DNA of 64,000 nt from positions 62,001 through 126,000 of the forward strand of contig NZ_CP030265.1 in assembly GCF_008843145.1 (NCBI RefSeq), written 5' to 3'. The notes beneath the pieces were generated by a model, which worked only from the letters and a program-made list of their open reading frames with translations, did no database searches and had not been told where the DNA came from. Position numbers and translations under genes: made by a program. The DNA comes from Skermanella pratensis. GTDB lineage: Bacteria > Pseudomonadota > Alphaproteobacteria > Azospirillales > Azospirillaceae. Shown one piece after another: positions 38,774 to 46,843 of the stretch. The first letter of the stretch is position 1, and each line of letters opens with the position of its first letter.

Positions 38774-39988
38774 CTACACGTCAAGCGACGGACTAGCCAA
38801 ATTCAGGATGTGCTGCGCCCACGCTTCCAATGCGTCGCGTTTGGACGCGCTGTGATCCGCCCGCGCATACCGGGAGGTGACGCCAGCAATGGCGCGTTCG
38901 CTATGGTTCAGCACGCGCGCGATCGTCTCGCCGCTGACGCCCAGCTCGCCCATACCTGTCGCGGCCGTGCGCCGAAGATCATGCAGCGTCCACCCGGTAA
39001 CGCCCGTAATTCGGTCAATGGCGCCCTTCGGCTTCTGGAGGTTTGTGTAGCAGCAGCCGCTGCCCCTGGCGGAAAACACGTAATCAACACCAGGAAAGCG
39101 CGGCACCTCGCCCAGCACCTCCCGTGCGACAGTTGAGAGCGGGATCGGGTGCGCGACACCGTTCTTGGACCGATCGGCTGGAAGCGTCCAGACCTCCTTC
39201 TGGAAGTCGATTTCCGACCACCGCATCTCTCTGACCTCGTCACGTCGGGCAGCGGTCAAGATCAGCAGCTTGAACAACGGACCTGCAGGATAGCCAAGCC
39301 CATCGATGGCGTTCCAGACGGCGCGGAACTCATTATTGGTGAGGACCCGGTCCCGGGCCTTTTCTTTGGTCTGGCGGCGCAGCCCGGCCGCCGGATTGAT
39401 CTCGATGATTTCCCGCCCGACCGCCCAGACCAGCAAGGCGTGGGTCGCGGCCTGGACGCGGTTGGCCTGGACAGGCTTACCGGCGTCGATGATCCCGTCG
39501 ATCAGGTCGCGTATGTCGCGCCGCGTCACCGTGGTGATGTCACGGTCACCCAATGTCGGCACCAGATACAGCCGGAACAGCCGCTCAACCTCTTCAGGCC
39601 GGCGAGTATTCCGCTGCGCGTGCCGCTCGACATATTCAGCCGCAACCGAGGCAACGGTGTCCGGTGGCCGTACCTGAGCCGCTGTGGAGTCTCTGAGCTT
39701 TGCGGCGGCCTTCTCGGCCACCGGATCAATGCCGCGCTCGACCTTTTGCAGCGCATCACCAGCCGCTTGGCGCGCTTCAGCCAGAGGCAACATGGGAAAA
39801 GTACCCAACGTCATCCGCCTTTTCGGTCCTCCGCCGGACATGCGATACATAAGGACCCAAGACCGCGTACCCTTGTCGGTGATGCGGATGCCGAATCCGG
39901 GAAGCGATGAGTCCCACCACTCATCCCGGCCGGCCGCAGGAGGCTTGAGTGTCTCGACCGTCCGCGCGGTCAGTTTGATGGTTGGCAT
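38774..39988 (-). CDS. Tyrosine integrase with DUF4102 arm-binding domain (P4-type)
   Basis: The ATG at cat 39986-39988 starts MPTIKLTARTVETLKPPAAG, the standard N-terminus of P4-type integrases, and gives 404 residues; an upstream start at 40072 adds an unconserved leader. The DUF4102 domain covers about 1-95, the SAM-like core-binding domain 115-200, and the catalytic domain carries TAARRDEVREM (first Arg near 248), LHDLRRTAATGMGELGVS (His/Arg near 334) and VTSRYARADH (Tyr near 372). It lies 170 bases inside attR and should catalyse integration into the sRNA terminator site. Confidence 0.95.
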   Translation of the reverse strand: MPTIKLTARTVETLKPPAAGRDEWWDSSLPGFGIRITDKGTRSWVLMYRMSGGGPKRRMTLGTFPMLPLAEARQAAGDALQKVERGIDPVAEKAAAKLRDSTAAQVRPPDTVASVAAEYVERHAQRNTRRPEEVERLFRLYLVPTLGDRDITTVTRRDIRDLIDGIIDAGKPVQANRVQAATHALLVWAVGREIIEINPAAGLRRQTKEKARDRVLTNNEFRAVWNAIDGLGYPAGPLFKLLILTAARRDEVREMRWSEIDFQKEVWTLPADRSKNGVAHPIPLSTVAREVLGEVPRFPGVDYVFSARGSGCCYTNLQKPKGAIDRITGVTGWTLHDLRRTAATGMGELGVSGETIARVLNHSERAIAGVTSRYARADHSASKRDALEAWAQHILNLASPSLDV

Positions 39989-40007
39989 GACGTGAAACCT
40001 GACCTTC

Positions 40008-40025
40008 GGGTACCAATCGGGTACC
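40008..40025. promoter_or_regulatory. Paired GGGTACC motifs, possible integrase arm sites (right)
   Basis: Two direct copies of gggtacca lie 11 bases apart, 20 bases upstream of the integrase start, and a third inverted copy is at 40055-40061. Their position would let integrase both bind arms and control its own promoter (inference). Confidence 0.45.
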
Positions 40026-40157
40026 AAAAACTGAGTTGCTCGGGCGTTATCCCCGGTACCCCAATGTAACACGGAAGTGGTGAAATCAATATTAAAACAG
40101 GGTCCTACAGCCTCTGGCTTTACGTCAAGAAACCACTTGGAACTACAGTTCCCAAGC

Positions 40158-40236
40158 CTCCCAGACGTGAAGCCTCCCTGTTCAACTCGCCCGCAAGTCT
40201 TTCGATTTGCGGGCGTTCTTTTTGTGGGGAGGGGCG
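40158..40236. repeat. Right attachment repeat (attR)
   Basis: The second copy of the 79-bp repeat lies 170 bases upstream of the integrase start and directly before the Cache-domain gene. It carries the terminator stem but not the first two sRNA hairpins, as expected if the crossover is in the RNA's 3' part. Confidence 0.9.
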
Positions 40237-40249
40237 GCGTCCCGCCGCC

Positions 40250-40735
40250 CTACTCGTAGATGCCGATATAGGCCACCAGGTCCTTGCCCGGAACGCGCTT
40301 CACGAAGGAGTTCTTGGGCTCGATTCGGTTGGAGACGGGGTTGAGCCAGCGGTAGCTGACCCAGCCCTGGCCGCTCTCCGTCGCGACCTTCAGGATGTCC
40401 TTGACCATGAAGCGGCCGTCGGCGTCCTTCAGGTTGATCACGTTCTGGCCGACTCCGGCCGGGCGGGGCGGATAGGCCAGCCACGTCCCGGTGAAATCGA
40501 TCACGTTGACATAGATCTCTCCGAAGCGGAATTCGCCGGCTTGGTTGAAGACCTCCCGCGCGGCTTCGATCCCCCGCGAATCGATCAGCGTCGCCGCCTT
40601 CAGCGTCAGCGCCTCCACCTCCTCCCGCGTCGGCTTGGCGGGGTCGGCTCCGGCGGCGCATGTCAGCATCAGGACGATGGCCCCGACCAGGGCTATCCTG
40701 CCGCTCCATCCCCCGATGAACAGGCGCATCATCAT
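40250..40735 (-). CDS. Periplasmic Cache-domain protein
   Basis: The 161-residue product starts at cat 40733-40735 and has a signal peptide (RIALVGAIVLMLTCAAGADP). The rest is a single Cache module: IDSRGIEAAREVFNQAGEFR, YVNVIDFTGTWLAYPPRP, VKDILKVATESGQGWVSYRW and KRVPGKDLVAYIGIYE at the end. Such free-standing Cache proteins bind small ligands in the periplasm. It is the first chromosomal gene right of the element; its stop lies 14 bases from attR, so the attR terminator read backwards could not end it. Confidence 0.85.
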   Translation of the reverse strand: MMMRLFIGGWSGRIALVGAIVLMLTCAAGADPAKPTREEVEALTLKAATLIDSRGIEAAREVFNQAGEFRFGEIYVNVIDFTGTWLAYPPRPAGVGQNVINLKDADGRFMVKDILKVATESGQGWVSYRWLNPVSNRIEPKNSFVKRVPGKDLVAYIGIYE

Positions 40736-40736
40736 T

Positions 40737-41058
40737 CTCCCGGTCGGAATAGCTGCAAAACGCGAGCACAGCTATTAATACAAACGATATGGTTGTCAAT
40801 GGAGATGAATGCCCGGTCGCGGGGGTAAGAATAGACAGAACATTTGGTATAGTTTGCAAAAGGTATCGCCGGCGCGCGGGACTGTCGCACCACTTCGGCG
40901 GTGCAGCATGTTCTTTTTCATGGACAGTCATCGGCGGCGGGAGGACGATCGATCGTACCGATACGGTAGCGGGTCGACGACGTCCACGGCCGTCGTTTCA
41001 AGACAGGCCGAACCCGCGGACGCCCCCGATCCGTCAGAACGGTACTGGGAGGTTCCGA
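40737..41058. other. Divergent intergenic region before the EF-G-like gene
   Basis: No gene is seen in these 320 bases, although a long frame runs through them. Promoters for both flanking genes must lie here. No motif could be assigned firmly. Confidence 0.5.
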
Positions 41059-43104
41059 ATGCCAAGCACCAGAATTGCGGGGCCACGTTGCGCCGCCCTC
41101 GTCGGCCCCTATCTCAGCGGCAAGACCACCTTGATGGAAAGCCTGCTGTTCGCGGCGGGCGCCGTCACCCGGAAAGGCTCCGTCAAGGACGGCAACACGG
41201 TCGGCGACAGCGCGCCGGAAGCGCGCGCCCGCAAGATGAGCGTCGAGGTCGGCCTGGCCAGCGCCGACTACCTCGGCGAGCGCTGGACGTTCCTCGACTG
41301 TCCCGGCTCGGTCGAGCTGTCCGCCGAGGGCCAGGCCGCGCTGATGGTCGCCGACGTCGCGGTCGTCGTGTGCGAGCCGACGGCGGACAAGGCGCCGATG
41401 CTGGCACCCCTGTTCAAGTACCTCGACGACAACGGCATCCCGCACATGCTGTTCGTCAACAAGGTGGATGCCATGGGCACTCAGGACGTTCGGGTGCGCG
41501 ACCTGATGCAGGCTCTCCAGACCGCGTCGGCCCGCCCCCTGGTGCTTCGCCAAGTGCCGATCCGCGAGGGCGACACCGTCACCGGCTGCGTCGACCTGGT
41601 CAGCGAGCGGGCCTACCACTACAACCCCCACGCCCCGTCCAACCTGGTCCAGGTGCCCGACACGGTGCGCGAGCGCGAGCAGGCGGCCCGGCAGGAATTG
41701 CTGGAGGCGCTGGCCGATTTCGACGACAGCCTGCTTGAGCAGCTTCTGGAGGACGTGGCGCCGGACAAGGAGGAGGTTTATCGGCAGCTCGCCAAGGACC
41801 TCGCGTCCGACCTGATCGTCCCGGTCTTCATCGGATCGGCGGAGAACGACAACGGCGTCCGGCGCCTGCTGAAGGCCTTGCGCCACGAGACGCCCGAGGC
41901 CGCGGCGACGGCGGCCCGGCTGGAGATCCCCGGGGCCGCGGGCGTGGTGGCGCAGGTCTTCAAGACCTACCATGCGCCGCACGCCGGCAAGCTCAGCTTC
42001 TCGCGGGTCTGGAAGGGCGAGGTCACCGACGGCTTGACTCTGGGCGGCGACCGGGTCAGCGGCATCTACCGCATGCACGGGCACGAGCAGCACAAGCAGC
42101 AGGCGGCAGGAGCCGGCGAGGTCGTGGCGTTCGGGCGGATGGACCATGTGGTGACCGGCGACCTGCTCGACGACCAGGGCGGCCGGACCAGGGCGCCGCT
42201 GTGGCCGGCGCCGCCTTCGCCGGTCTACTCCGCCGCGATCTCGGCCGAGCAGCGCAACGACGAGGTCAAGCTGAGCGCCGCATTGGCCAAGCTGACCGAG
42301 GAGGATCCGTCCCTGTCGGTCAACCAGAACGCCGATACCGGCGAGATCGTGCTGTGGGGGCAGGGCGACATCCATCTCCAGCTCGCGATGGACCGCCTGC
42401 GCACCAAGTACAACCTGCCGGTCCGGTCGCGGGCGCCGCAGGTGGCCTACCGGGAGACGATCCGAAAGGGAACGGCCCAGCATGCCCGCTTCAAGCGGCA
42501 GACCGGCGGCCACGGCCAGTTCGCCGACGTGCATGTGGAGGTCAGGCCGCTGCCGCGCGGCAGCGGGTTCGTGTATGACGACAAGGTGGTCGGCGGCGTG
42601 GTGCCGCGCCAGTTCATCCCGGCGGTGGAGGCCGGCGTGCGGGAATACCTGGCGCAAGGGCCCCTGGGCTTCCCGGTGGTCGACGTCGCGGTGACCCTGA
42701 CCGGCGGCCAGTTCCACGCCGTGGACAGCAGCGAGCAGGCCTTCAAGACGGTCGGCCGCATGGCCATGGCCGAGGCGATGCCGAAATGCGACCCCGTGCT
42801 GCTGGAGCCGATCCTGCAGGTGACCATCGCGGCTCCTACGGAGTTCACGGCCAAGGTGCAGCGGCTGATCACCGGCCGCCGGGGCCAGATCCTGGGCTTC
42901 GACGGGCGCGCCGGCTGGGACGGCTGGGACGAGGTCAAGGCCCTGATGCCGGAAGCGGAACTTCGCGACCTGATCGTCGAGCTTCGCTCGCTGACCCTGG
43001 GCCTCGGCATCTTCACCACCAGCTTCGACCATCTGGCGGAGCTGACCGGCCGGCTGGCCGACCGGGCGGTCGAGATGCGGCAGGCGCTGGTCGCGGCGCA
43101 GTGA
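41059..43104 (+). CDS. EF-G-like translational GTPase paralog
   Basis: The ATG at 41059 gives 681 residues; the open frame extends to 40789, but family similarity starts here. GTPase motifs are G1 GPYLSGKTTL, G3 FLDCPGSVEL, G4 LFVNKVDAM and G5-like FIGSAENDNG. Domains II-V follow (RIWKGEV-like SFSRVWKGEVTDGLTL, QGDIHLQLAMDRL, RFKRQTGGHGQFADVHVEVR). The switch I region (KMSVEVGLA) differs from canonical EF-G (RGITI), so this is a divergent second EF-G-type factor, not the main fusA. Its ribosomal role is unknown. Confidence 0.82.
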   Translation: MPSTRIAGPRCAALVGPYLSGKTTLMESLLFAAGAVTRKGSVKDGNTVGDSAPEARARKMSVEVGLASADYLGERWTFLDCPGSVELSAEGQAALMVADVAVVVCEPTADKAPMLAPLFKYLDDNGIPHMLFVNKVDAMGTQDVRVRDLMQALQTASARPLVLRQVPIREGDTVTGCVDLVSERAYHYNPHAPSNLVQVPDTVREREQAARQELLEALADFDDSLLEQLLEDVAPDKEEVYRQLAKDLASDLIVPVFIGSAENDNGVRRLLKALRHETPEAAATAARLEIPGAAGVVAQVFKTYHAPHAGKLSFSRVWKGEVTDGLTLGGDRVSGIYRMHGHEQHKQQAAGAGEVVAFGRMDHVVTGDLLDDQGGRTRAPLWPAPPSPVYSAAISAEQRNDEVKLSAALAKLTEEDPSLSVNQNADTGEIVLWGQGDIHLQLAMDRLRTKYNLPVRSRAPQVAYRETIRKGTAQHARFKRQTGGHGQFADVHVEVRPLPRGSGFVYDDKVVGGVVPRQFIPAVEAGVREYLAQGPLGFPVVDVAVTLTGGQFHAVDSSEQAFKTVGRMAMAEAMPKCDPVLLEPILQVTIAAPTEFTAKVQRLITGRRGQILGFDGRAGWDGWDEVKALMPEAELRDLIVELRSLTLGLGIFTTSFDHLAELTGRLADRAVEMRQALVAAQ

Positions 43105-43350
43105 CGGAACGGCGGGTCCGGCTCCCGGCAGGGGGCTGGCCCGCCCGGCCCGCCTGCGGCGATCCGCGACCGCGTCAAATGTGCCGGGTCACGGCACCTT
43201 TTCCCCGATTTCTCGTTGAAACAGGGAATCCCGCCTGCCCCGAGCCCAATGCGGCGGCTGTGCCGCGTCAGGGTTGACTTGGCCGCGGTGCGGCCAAGTT
43301 TGGATTGGCAGGGTGGACAAGTGAATCCACGATGTTTCAAGGAGAGAACC

Positions 43351-43857
43351 ATGGCGTTCGAAAGTTCGACCGAGCAGTCCCATGAGCCGATGGCCGTCCA
43401 TACCGGTATCGCCGAAGACCAGCGGAAGGCCCTGTCCGACGGCTTGGCGAAGGTGCTGGCCGATACTTACACGCTGCTGGGCAAGACACATGGCTTTCAC
43501 TGGAACGTAACGGGTGCCCAGTTCCATAGCCTGCACGAGATGTTCGAGACGCAGTATACGGACCTGACCACCGCGGTCGATGAAATCGCGGAGCGCATCC
43601 GCGCCCTGGGCTATTTCGCGCCGGGCAGCCTCAGCCAGTTCCTGAAGCTGAGCACGATCGAGGACGAGCACGGCGTACCCGACGCGCGCGGCATGCTGGA
43701 GCAGCTGGTGCGTGACAACGAGACCGTCACCCAGGCCTGCCGCGCCGTCGTCCAGATCTGCGACGAGGCCAACGACACCGTCACCGAAGACCTGATGAAC
43801 CATCGCATGGACGCCCACGAGAAGGCGGCCTGGATGCTTCGCTCCTCCATGAGCTGA
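43351..43857 (+). CDS. dps: Dps-family ferritin-like protein (first copy)
   Basis: The ATG at 43351 (aaggagag upstream) gives 168 residues. Dps proteins store iron and protect DNA against oxidants as 12-mers. The ferroxidase ligands lie in KTHGFHWNVTGAQFHSLHEM and FETQYTDLTTAVDEIAERIR, followed by RALGYFAPGSL. The end HEKAAWMLRSSMS is typical. The N-terminal extension of about 20 residues is longer than that of the second copy. A small gene lies between the two copies. Confidence 0.93.
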   Translation: MAFESSTEQSHEPMAVHTGIAEDQRKALSDGLAKVLADTYTLLGKTHGFHWNVTGAQFHSLHEMFETQYTDLTTAVDEIAERIRALGYFAPGSLSQFLKLSTIEDEHGVPDARGMLEQLVRDNETVTQACRAVVQICDEANDTVTEDLMNHRMDAHEKAAWMLRSSMS

Positions 43858-43941
43858 TTGGGCGAGCTGATCGGGCGAGCCTAACCCCCCACTGCCGCCG
43901 GGGGCATCCAGCCGCCGGCGGCCGAAGGAACAGACGATCCG

Positions 43942-44223
43942 ATGCCGTTCTTCGTTCTGGAACCCGTGCTCCCCCTGGCCCGCAAATGGGAGCATTACCG
44001 CAAGACCCGCCGGCTGATCGTCCGCGCGCCGGACGAGGCGGGAGCGCGCAAGGTCGCCGCCGACCAGGCCGAACTGGCCGGGCGCGAAGGGATGCATCTG
44101 CTGCTGCCCGAGGCCGACGAAGGCGAGGTCCTGGCGAATCCCTGGCTCGACCATGAACTGGCCACCTGCACGCCGATCGATCCGGACGGGCCTGCCGAAG
44201 TGCTGAGCGCGCAAGTCGACTGA
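43942..44223 (+). CDS. Hypothetical 93-residue protein
   Basis: The product starts at ATG 43942 and has no recognised domain. The sequence HYRKTRRLIVRAPDEAGARK with VAADQAELAGREG suggests a small alpha/beta protein with a basic and an acidic face; there is no signal peptide. It lies between two Dps genes on the same strand. Confidence 0.6.
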   Translation: MPFFVLEPVLPLARKWEHYRKTRRLIVRAPDEAGARKVAADQAELAGREGMHLLLPEADEGEVLANPWLDHELATCTPIDPDGPAEVLSAQVD

Positions 44224-44413
44224 CGCTTTCGCGATGGGGCGAAACGCGGCAGGCCGGGCCGGAAGGCATCCGGCCTGAATCGTTACGCCATGCGATTCGT
44301 GCAGGTCACAAACTTTGGAACCATTCTAAAAAGACCGTTTGCCGGTTCGTGTCCGGACCCCCACATCTGTGCTACGGATCAGGTTCTGATCCGAGTTTCC
44401 AGGGGGACGAATA

Positions 44414-44884
44414 ATGCAGATCGATATTGGCATCGCCGAAAACGACCGCCGCGAGATTGCCGAGGGCCTGTCCCGGCTGCTGGCCGACACCTACACGCTT
44501 TACCTGAAGACCCACAGCTTCCACTGGAACGTGACCGGGCCGATGTTCAACACGCTGCATCTCATGTTCGAGACGCAGTACAACGAGTTGGCGCTGGCCG
44601 TGGACCTGATCGCCGAGCGCATCCGCGCCCTCGGCTTCCCGGCTCCCGGCAGCTACGCCCAGTACTCGGCCCTGACCTCGATCCAGGAGGCGACCGACGT
44701 GCCCAAGGCGGAGGAGATGATCCGCCAGTTGGTCGCCGGGCAGGAAGCCGTGGTGCGGACCGCGAGGTCGGTCTTCCCCGCCGCCGAGAAGGTCGGCGAC
44801 GAGCCGACGGCCGACCTGCTGACCCAGCGCATGCAACTCCACGAGAAGACCGCCTGGATGCTGCGCAGCATGCTGGAAGGCTGA
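44414..44884 (+). CDS. Dps-family ferritin-like protein (second copy)
   Basis: The ATG at 44414 (agggggacg upstream) gives 156 residues, with ferroxidase ligands in [20 protein letters not shown] and [20 protein letters not shown]. It resembles the first copy over its whole length but is clearly diverged, so this is an old duplication or separate acquisition. The 190 bases upstream hold a GC-rich dyad (caggccgg/ccggcctg) and probably its own promoter. Confidence 0.93.
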   Translation: MQIDIGIAENDRREIAEGLSRLLADTYTLYLKTHSFHWNVTGPMFNTLHLMFETQYNELALAVDLIAERIRALGFPAPGSYAQYSALTSIQEATDVPKAEEMIRQLVAGQEAVVRTARSVFPAAEKVGDEPTADLLTQRMQLHEKTAWMLRSMLEG

Positions 44885-45033
44885 GGTCCGCAAGTCCGGG
44901 TGATCGCGGCCCCGGTGATTGCGCCATCACGGCGCGATCACCCGAACTTGATTTGCACGCGCACCGCTCCAAGGTCAAATCTATCGGCGACAGGGTCCCG
45001 CACCCGACCGAAGATTGCCGAGGAAGGAATGCC

Positions 45034-46014
45034 ATGCTGATCCGATCCAGACGGGGATGGGAACTGCCGGAATCGGCGGCGACCCCCGAAGACGTCTTCC
45101 TGAACCGGCGCAGCCTGCTGAAGGCCGCCGTGGCAGCGCCGGCCATCGCGGCGGCCGGCTCCGTCTTCGGCGGACCGGCGTTCGGACAGACGGAAGTGGC
45201 GGCGGACGATCCGACCGCCGGCCTCTACCCGGTGCCGCGCAACGAGCGTTTCGCGCTGGACCGGCCGGTCACCGACCCGGCGGAGTCCACCACCTATACC
45301 AATTTCTACGAGTTCGGATCCCAGAAGAACATCTGGCGGGCGGCGCAGAAGCTCAAGCTGCGGCCCTGGACCGTGACGTTCGACGGCATGGTCGAGCAGG
45401 AGAAGACCGTCGATATCGACGCGCTGCTGAAGCAGATGCCGCTGGAGGAGCGCCTCTACCGCCTCCGCTGCGTCGAGGCCTGGTCCATGGCGGTGCCCTG
45501 GAGCGGCTTTCCCATGAAGGCGCTGGTCGATTTCGCCCGGCCGCTCGGCTCCGCGAAATACGTGGCGATGCGGACTTTCCAGGATCCCGGGATGGCGAGC
45601 GGGCAGCGCCAGTTCTGGTACCCTTGGCCCTATATGGAGGGGCTGACCATGGCCGAGGCGACCAACGAGCTGGCCTTCATGGTGACCGGCATGTACGGCA
45701 AGCCGGTGCCCAAGCAGAATGGCGCGCCGCTGCGACTCGCGGTGCCCTGGAAGTACGGGTTCAAGTCGATCAAGTCGATCGTCAGCTTCACCTTCACCGA
45801 CCAGCGCCCGGTCAGCTTCTGGGAACAGATCCAGGCCGCCGAATACGGATTCTGGGCCAACGTCAACCCCGAGGTGCCCCACCCCCGCTGGAGCCAGGCC
45901 AAGGAGCGGGTGCTGGGCACGGGCGAGATGGTGCCGACCCAGCTCTACAACGGATACGGCGAGTACGTCGCGGATCTCTACAAGGATCTTGAGGGAGAGC
46001 GGCTGTACCTCTGA
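45034..46014 (+). CDS. msrP: Protein-methionine-sulfoxide reductase catalytic subunit MsrP
   Basis: MsrP (YedY) repairs oxidised methionines of periplasmic proteins with a molybdopterin cofactor. The ATG at 45034 follows aggaagg and gives 326 residues. The N-terminus has a Tat signal (LNRRSLLKAAVAAPAIAAAG). The molybdenum-binding Cys is in YRLRCVEAWSMAVPWSGFP near residue 146. The end PTQLYNGYGEYVADLYKDL is typical. The heme partner msrQ, usually next to it, is not seen here: the next gene lies on the other strand. Confidence 0.93.
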   Translation: MLIRSRRGWELPESAATPEDVFLNRRSLLKAAVAAPAIAAAGSVFGGPAFGQTEVAADDPTAGLYPVPRNERFALDRPVTDPAESTTYTNFYEFGSQKNIWRAAQKLKLRPWTVTFDGMVEQEKTVDIDALLKQMPLEERLYRLRCVEAWSMAVPWSGFPMKALVDFARPLGSAKYVAMRTFQDPGMASGQRQFWYPWPYMEGLTMAEATNELAFMVTGMYGKPVPKQNGAPLRLAVPWKYGFKSIKSIVSFTFTDQRPVSFWEQIQAAEYGFWANVNPEVPHPRWSQAKERVLGTGEMVPTQLYNGYGEYVADLYKDLEGERLYL

Positions 46015-46045
46015 GCGGGGGCTCGGTCAGGATCACGATCCGCCG

Positions 46046-46447
46046 TCACTCCGTCCCGGCCTCGACGCGGACCGCGTCCAGGCAGGCCAGGATGGCGTCG
46101 CTGTCCTCGGCCATCGCCTCGGCGGCTCGGGCGGCCGGTCCGTCCGGCTCCAGTCCGTTGTCGGGAGCGCCCTCGACCAGAAGCTGGGCGCCGCCCTTGA
46201 TCGCGTTCAGGCAGTTGCGGATGGCGTGCCGGTGCGGCCGGCTCAGCAGGTCGGCGGGGGTGCCGGTGCCGGTCAGGTCCTGGAGCGACGCGATCGAGAC
46301 CGTGATGTAGCCCAGCATCTTGACGTCGTCCTCGTCCGTGATCGAGGGCTCGGCCGCCTTCACGCGGGCGCCGTGGCCGGCGATGCTCCCGGTCAGCCGC
46401 TTCAGTTCGCCGTGGGCCGCCTCGATGGTGAGCTGAACATCGCTCAT
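46046..46447 (-). CDS. Small protein with a histidine-kinase-like dimerization helix
   Basis: The ATG (cat 46445-46447) overlaps the stop of the response regulator as ATGA, so the two are coupled. The 133 residues include RPHRHAIRNCLNAIKGGAQL, which has the form of a phosphoacceptor helix (H-x-x-R-N-x-L-N-x-I), but there is no ATPase domain. It may be a histidine phosphotransfer protein or an adaptor. Residue His in RHAIRN is the best candidate for phosphorylation. Confidence 0.6.
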   Translation of the reverse strand: MSDVQLTIEAAHGELKRLTGSIAGHGARVKAAEPSITDEDDVKMLGYITVSIASLQDLTGTGTPADLLSRPHRHAIRNCLNAIKGGAQLLVEGAPDNGLEPDGPAARAAEAMAEDSDAILACLDAVRVEAGTE

Positions 46448-46830
46448 GACCTGCTCACCGCGGGAAAGCGGGTCAGCAGAGCCTCGATCTTCGCCAACAG
46501 GCGGTCGATGTCGACCGGCTTGGTCTCGAACTCGTCGCAACCGGCCGCCATGGCGCGCTCCCGGTCTTCCGTCATGGCATGGGCGGTCAGGGCCATCACC
46601 GGGATCGCCGAGGTCGCCGGATCGGCCTTGATGGTGCGGGTCGCCTGCCACCCGTCCATCACCGGCAGGCTCATGTCCATCAGGACGAGGTCGGGATGCT
46701 CGCGGATCGTCGTCTCGACTCCGGCAGCGCCGTCGATCGCCACGATCACCCGGAACCCGCGCCGTGTCAGGCGGCGCGACAGCATGTCGCGGTTCAGGTC
46801 GTTGTCCTCGACGATCAGGATACAAGTCAA
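46444..46830 (-). CDS. Single-domain response regulator
   Basis: A TTG start at 46830 with gggagg upstream gives 128 residues. The receiver domain shows the acidic pair in ILIVEDNDLNRDML, the phospho-Asp in LVLMDMSLPVMDG, Thr in ALTAHAMT and Lys in FETKPVDID. There is no output domain. It lies 13 bases after the hybrid kinase gene and overlaps the next one, so it is probably the middle step of a phosphorelay. Confidence 0.9.
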   Translation of the reverse strand: MTCILIVEDNDLNRDMLSRRLTRRGFRVIVAIDGAAGVETTIREHPDLVLMDMSLPVMDGWQATRTIKADPATSAIPVMALTAHAMTEDRERAMAAGCDEFETKPVDIDRLLAKIEALLTRFPAVSRS

Positions 46831-46843
46831 TCAAGGCCTCCCG

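Larger units (their letters stand above)
7162..40236. mobile_element. 33-kb integrative element between 79-bp direct repeats
   Basis: The element is bounded by direct repeats 7162-7240 and 40158-40236, offset by 32,996 bases. A tyrosine integrase is transcribed inward from the right end, and paired GGGTACC motifs lie just inside both ends. The contents are mosaic: IS remnants, phage head genes, an AT-rich patch, signalling kinases and a P4-like AlpA/primase-helicase/integrase module. Flanking genes on both sides (lysR at left, Cache and EF-G-like genes at right) look chromosomal. It is probably an old satellite-type island that collected cargo. Whether it still excises is unknown. Confidence 0.88.

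Noticed and set aside
40918-43032. 704-residue frame opposite the EF-G-like gene
   Set aside because: A shadow of a recognised GTPase; no domain is seen.
44317-44339. EcfG-type promoter (GGAAC...CGTT) before the second dps
   Set aside because: The spacer is only 14 bases, shorter than the usual 16-18, so the match is probably chance.
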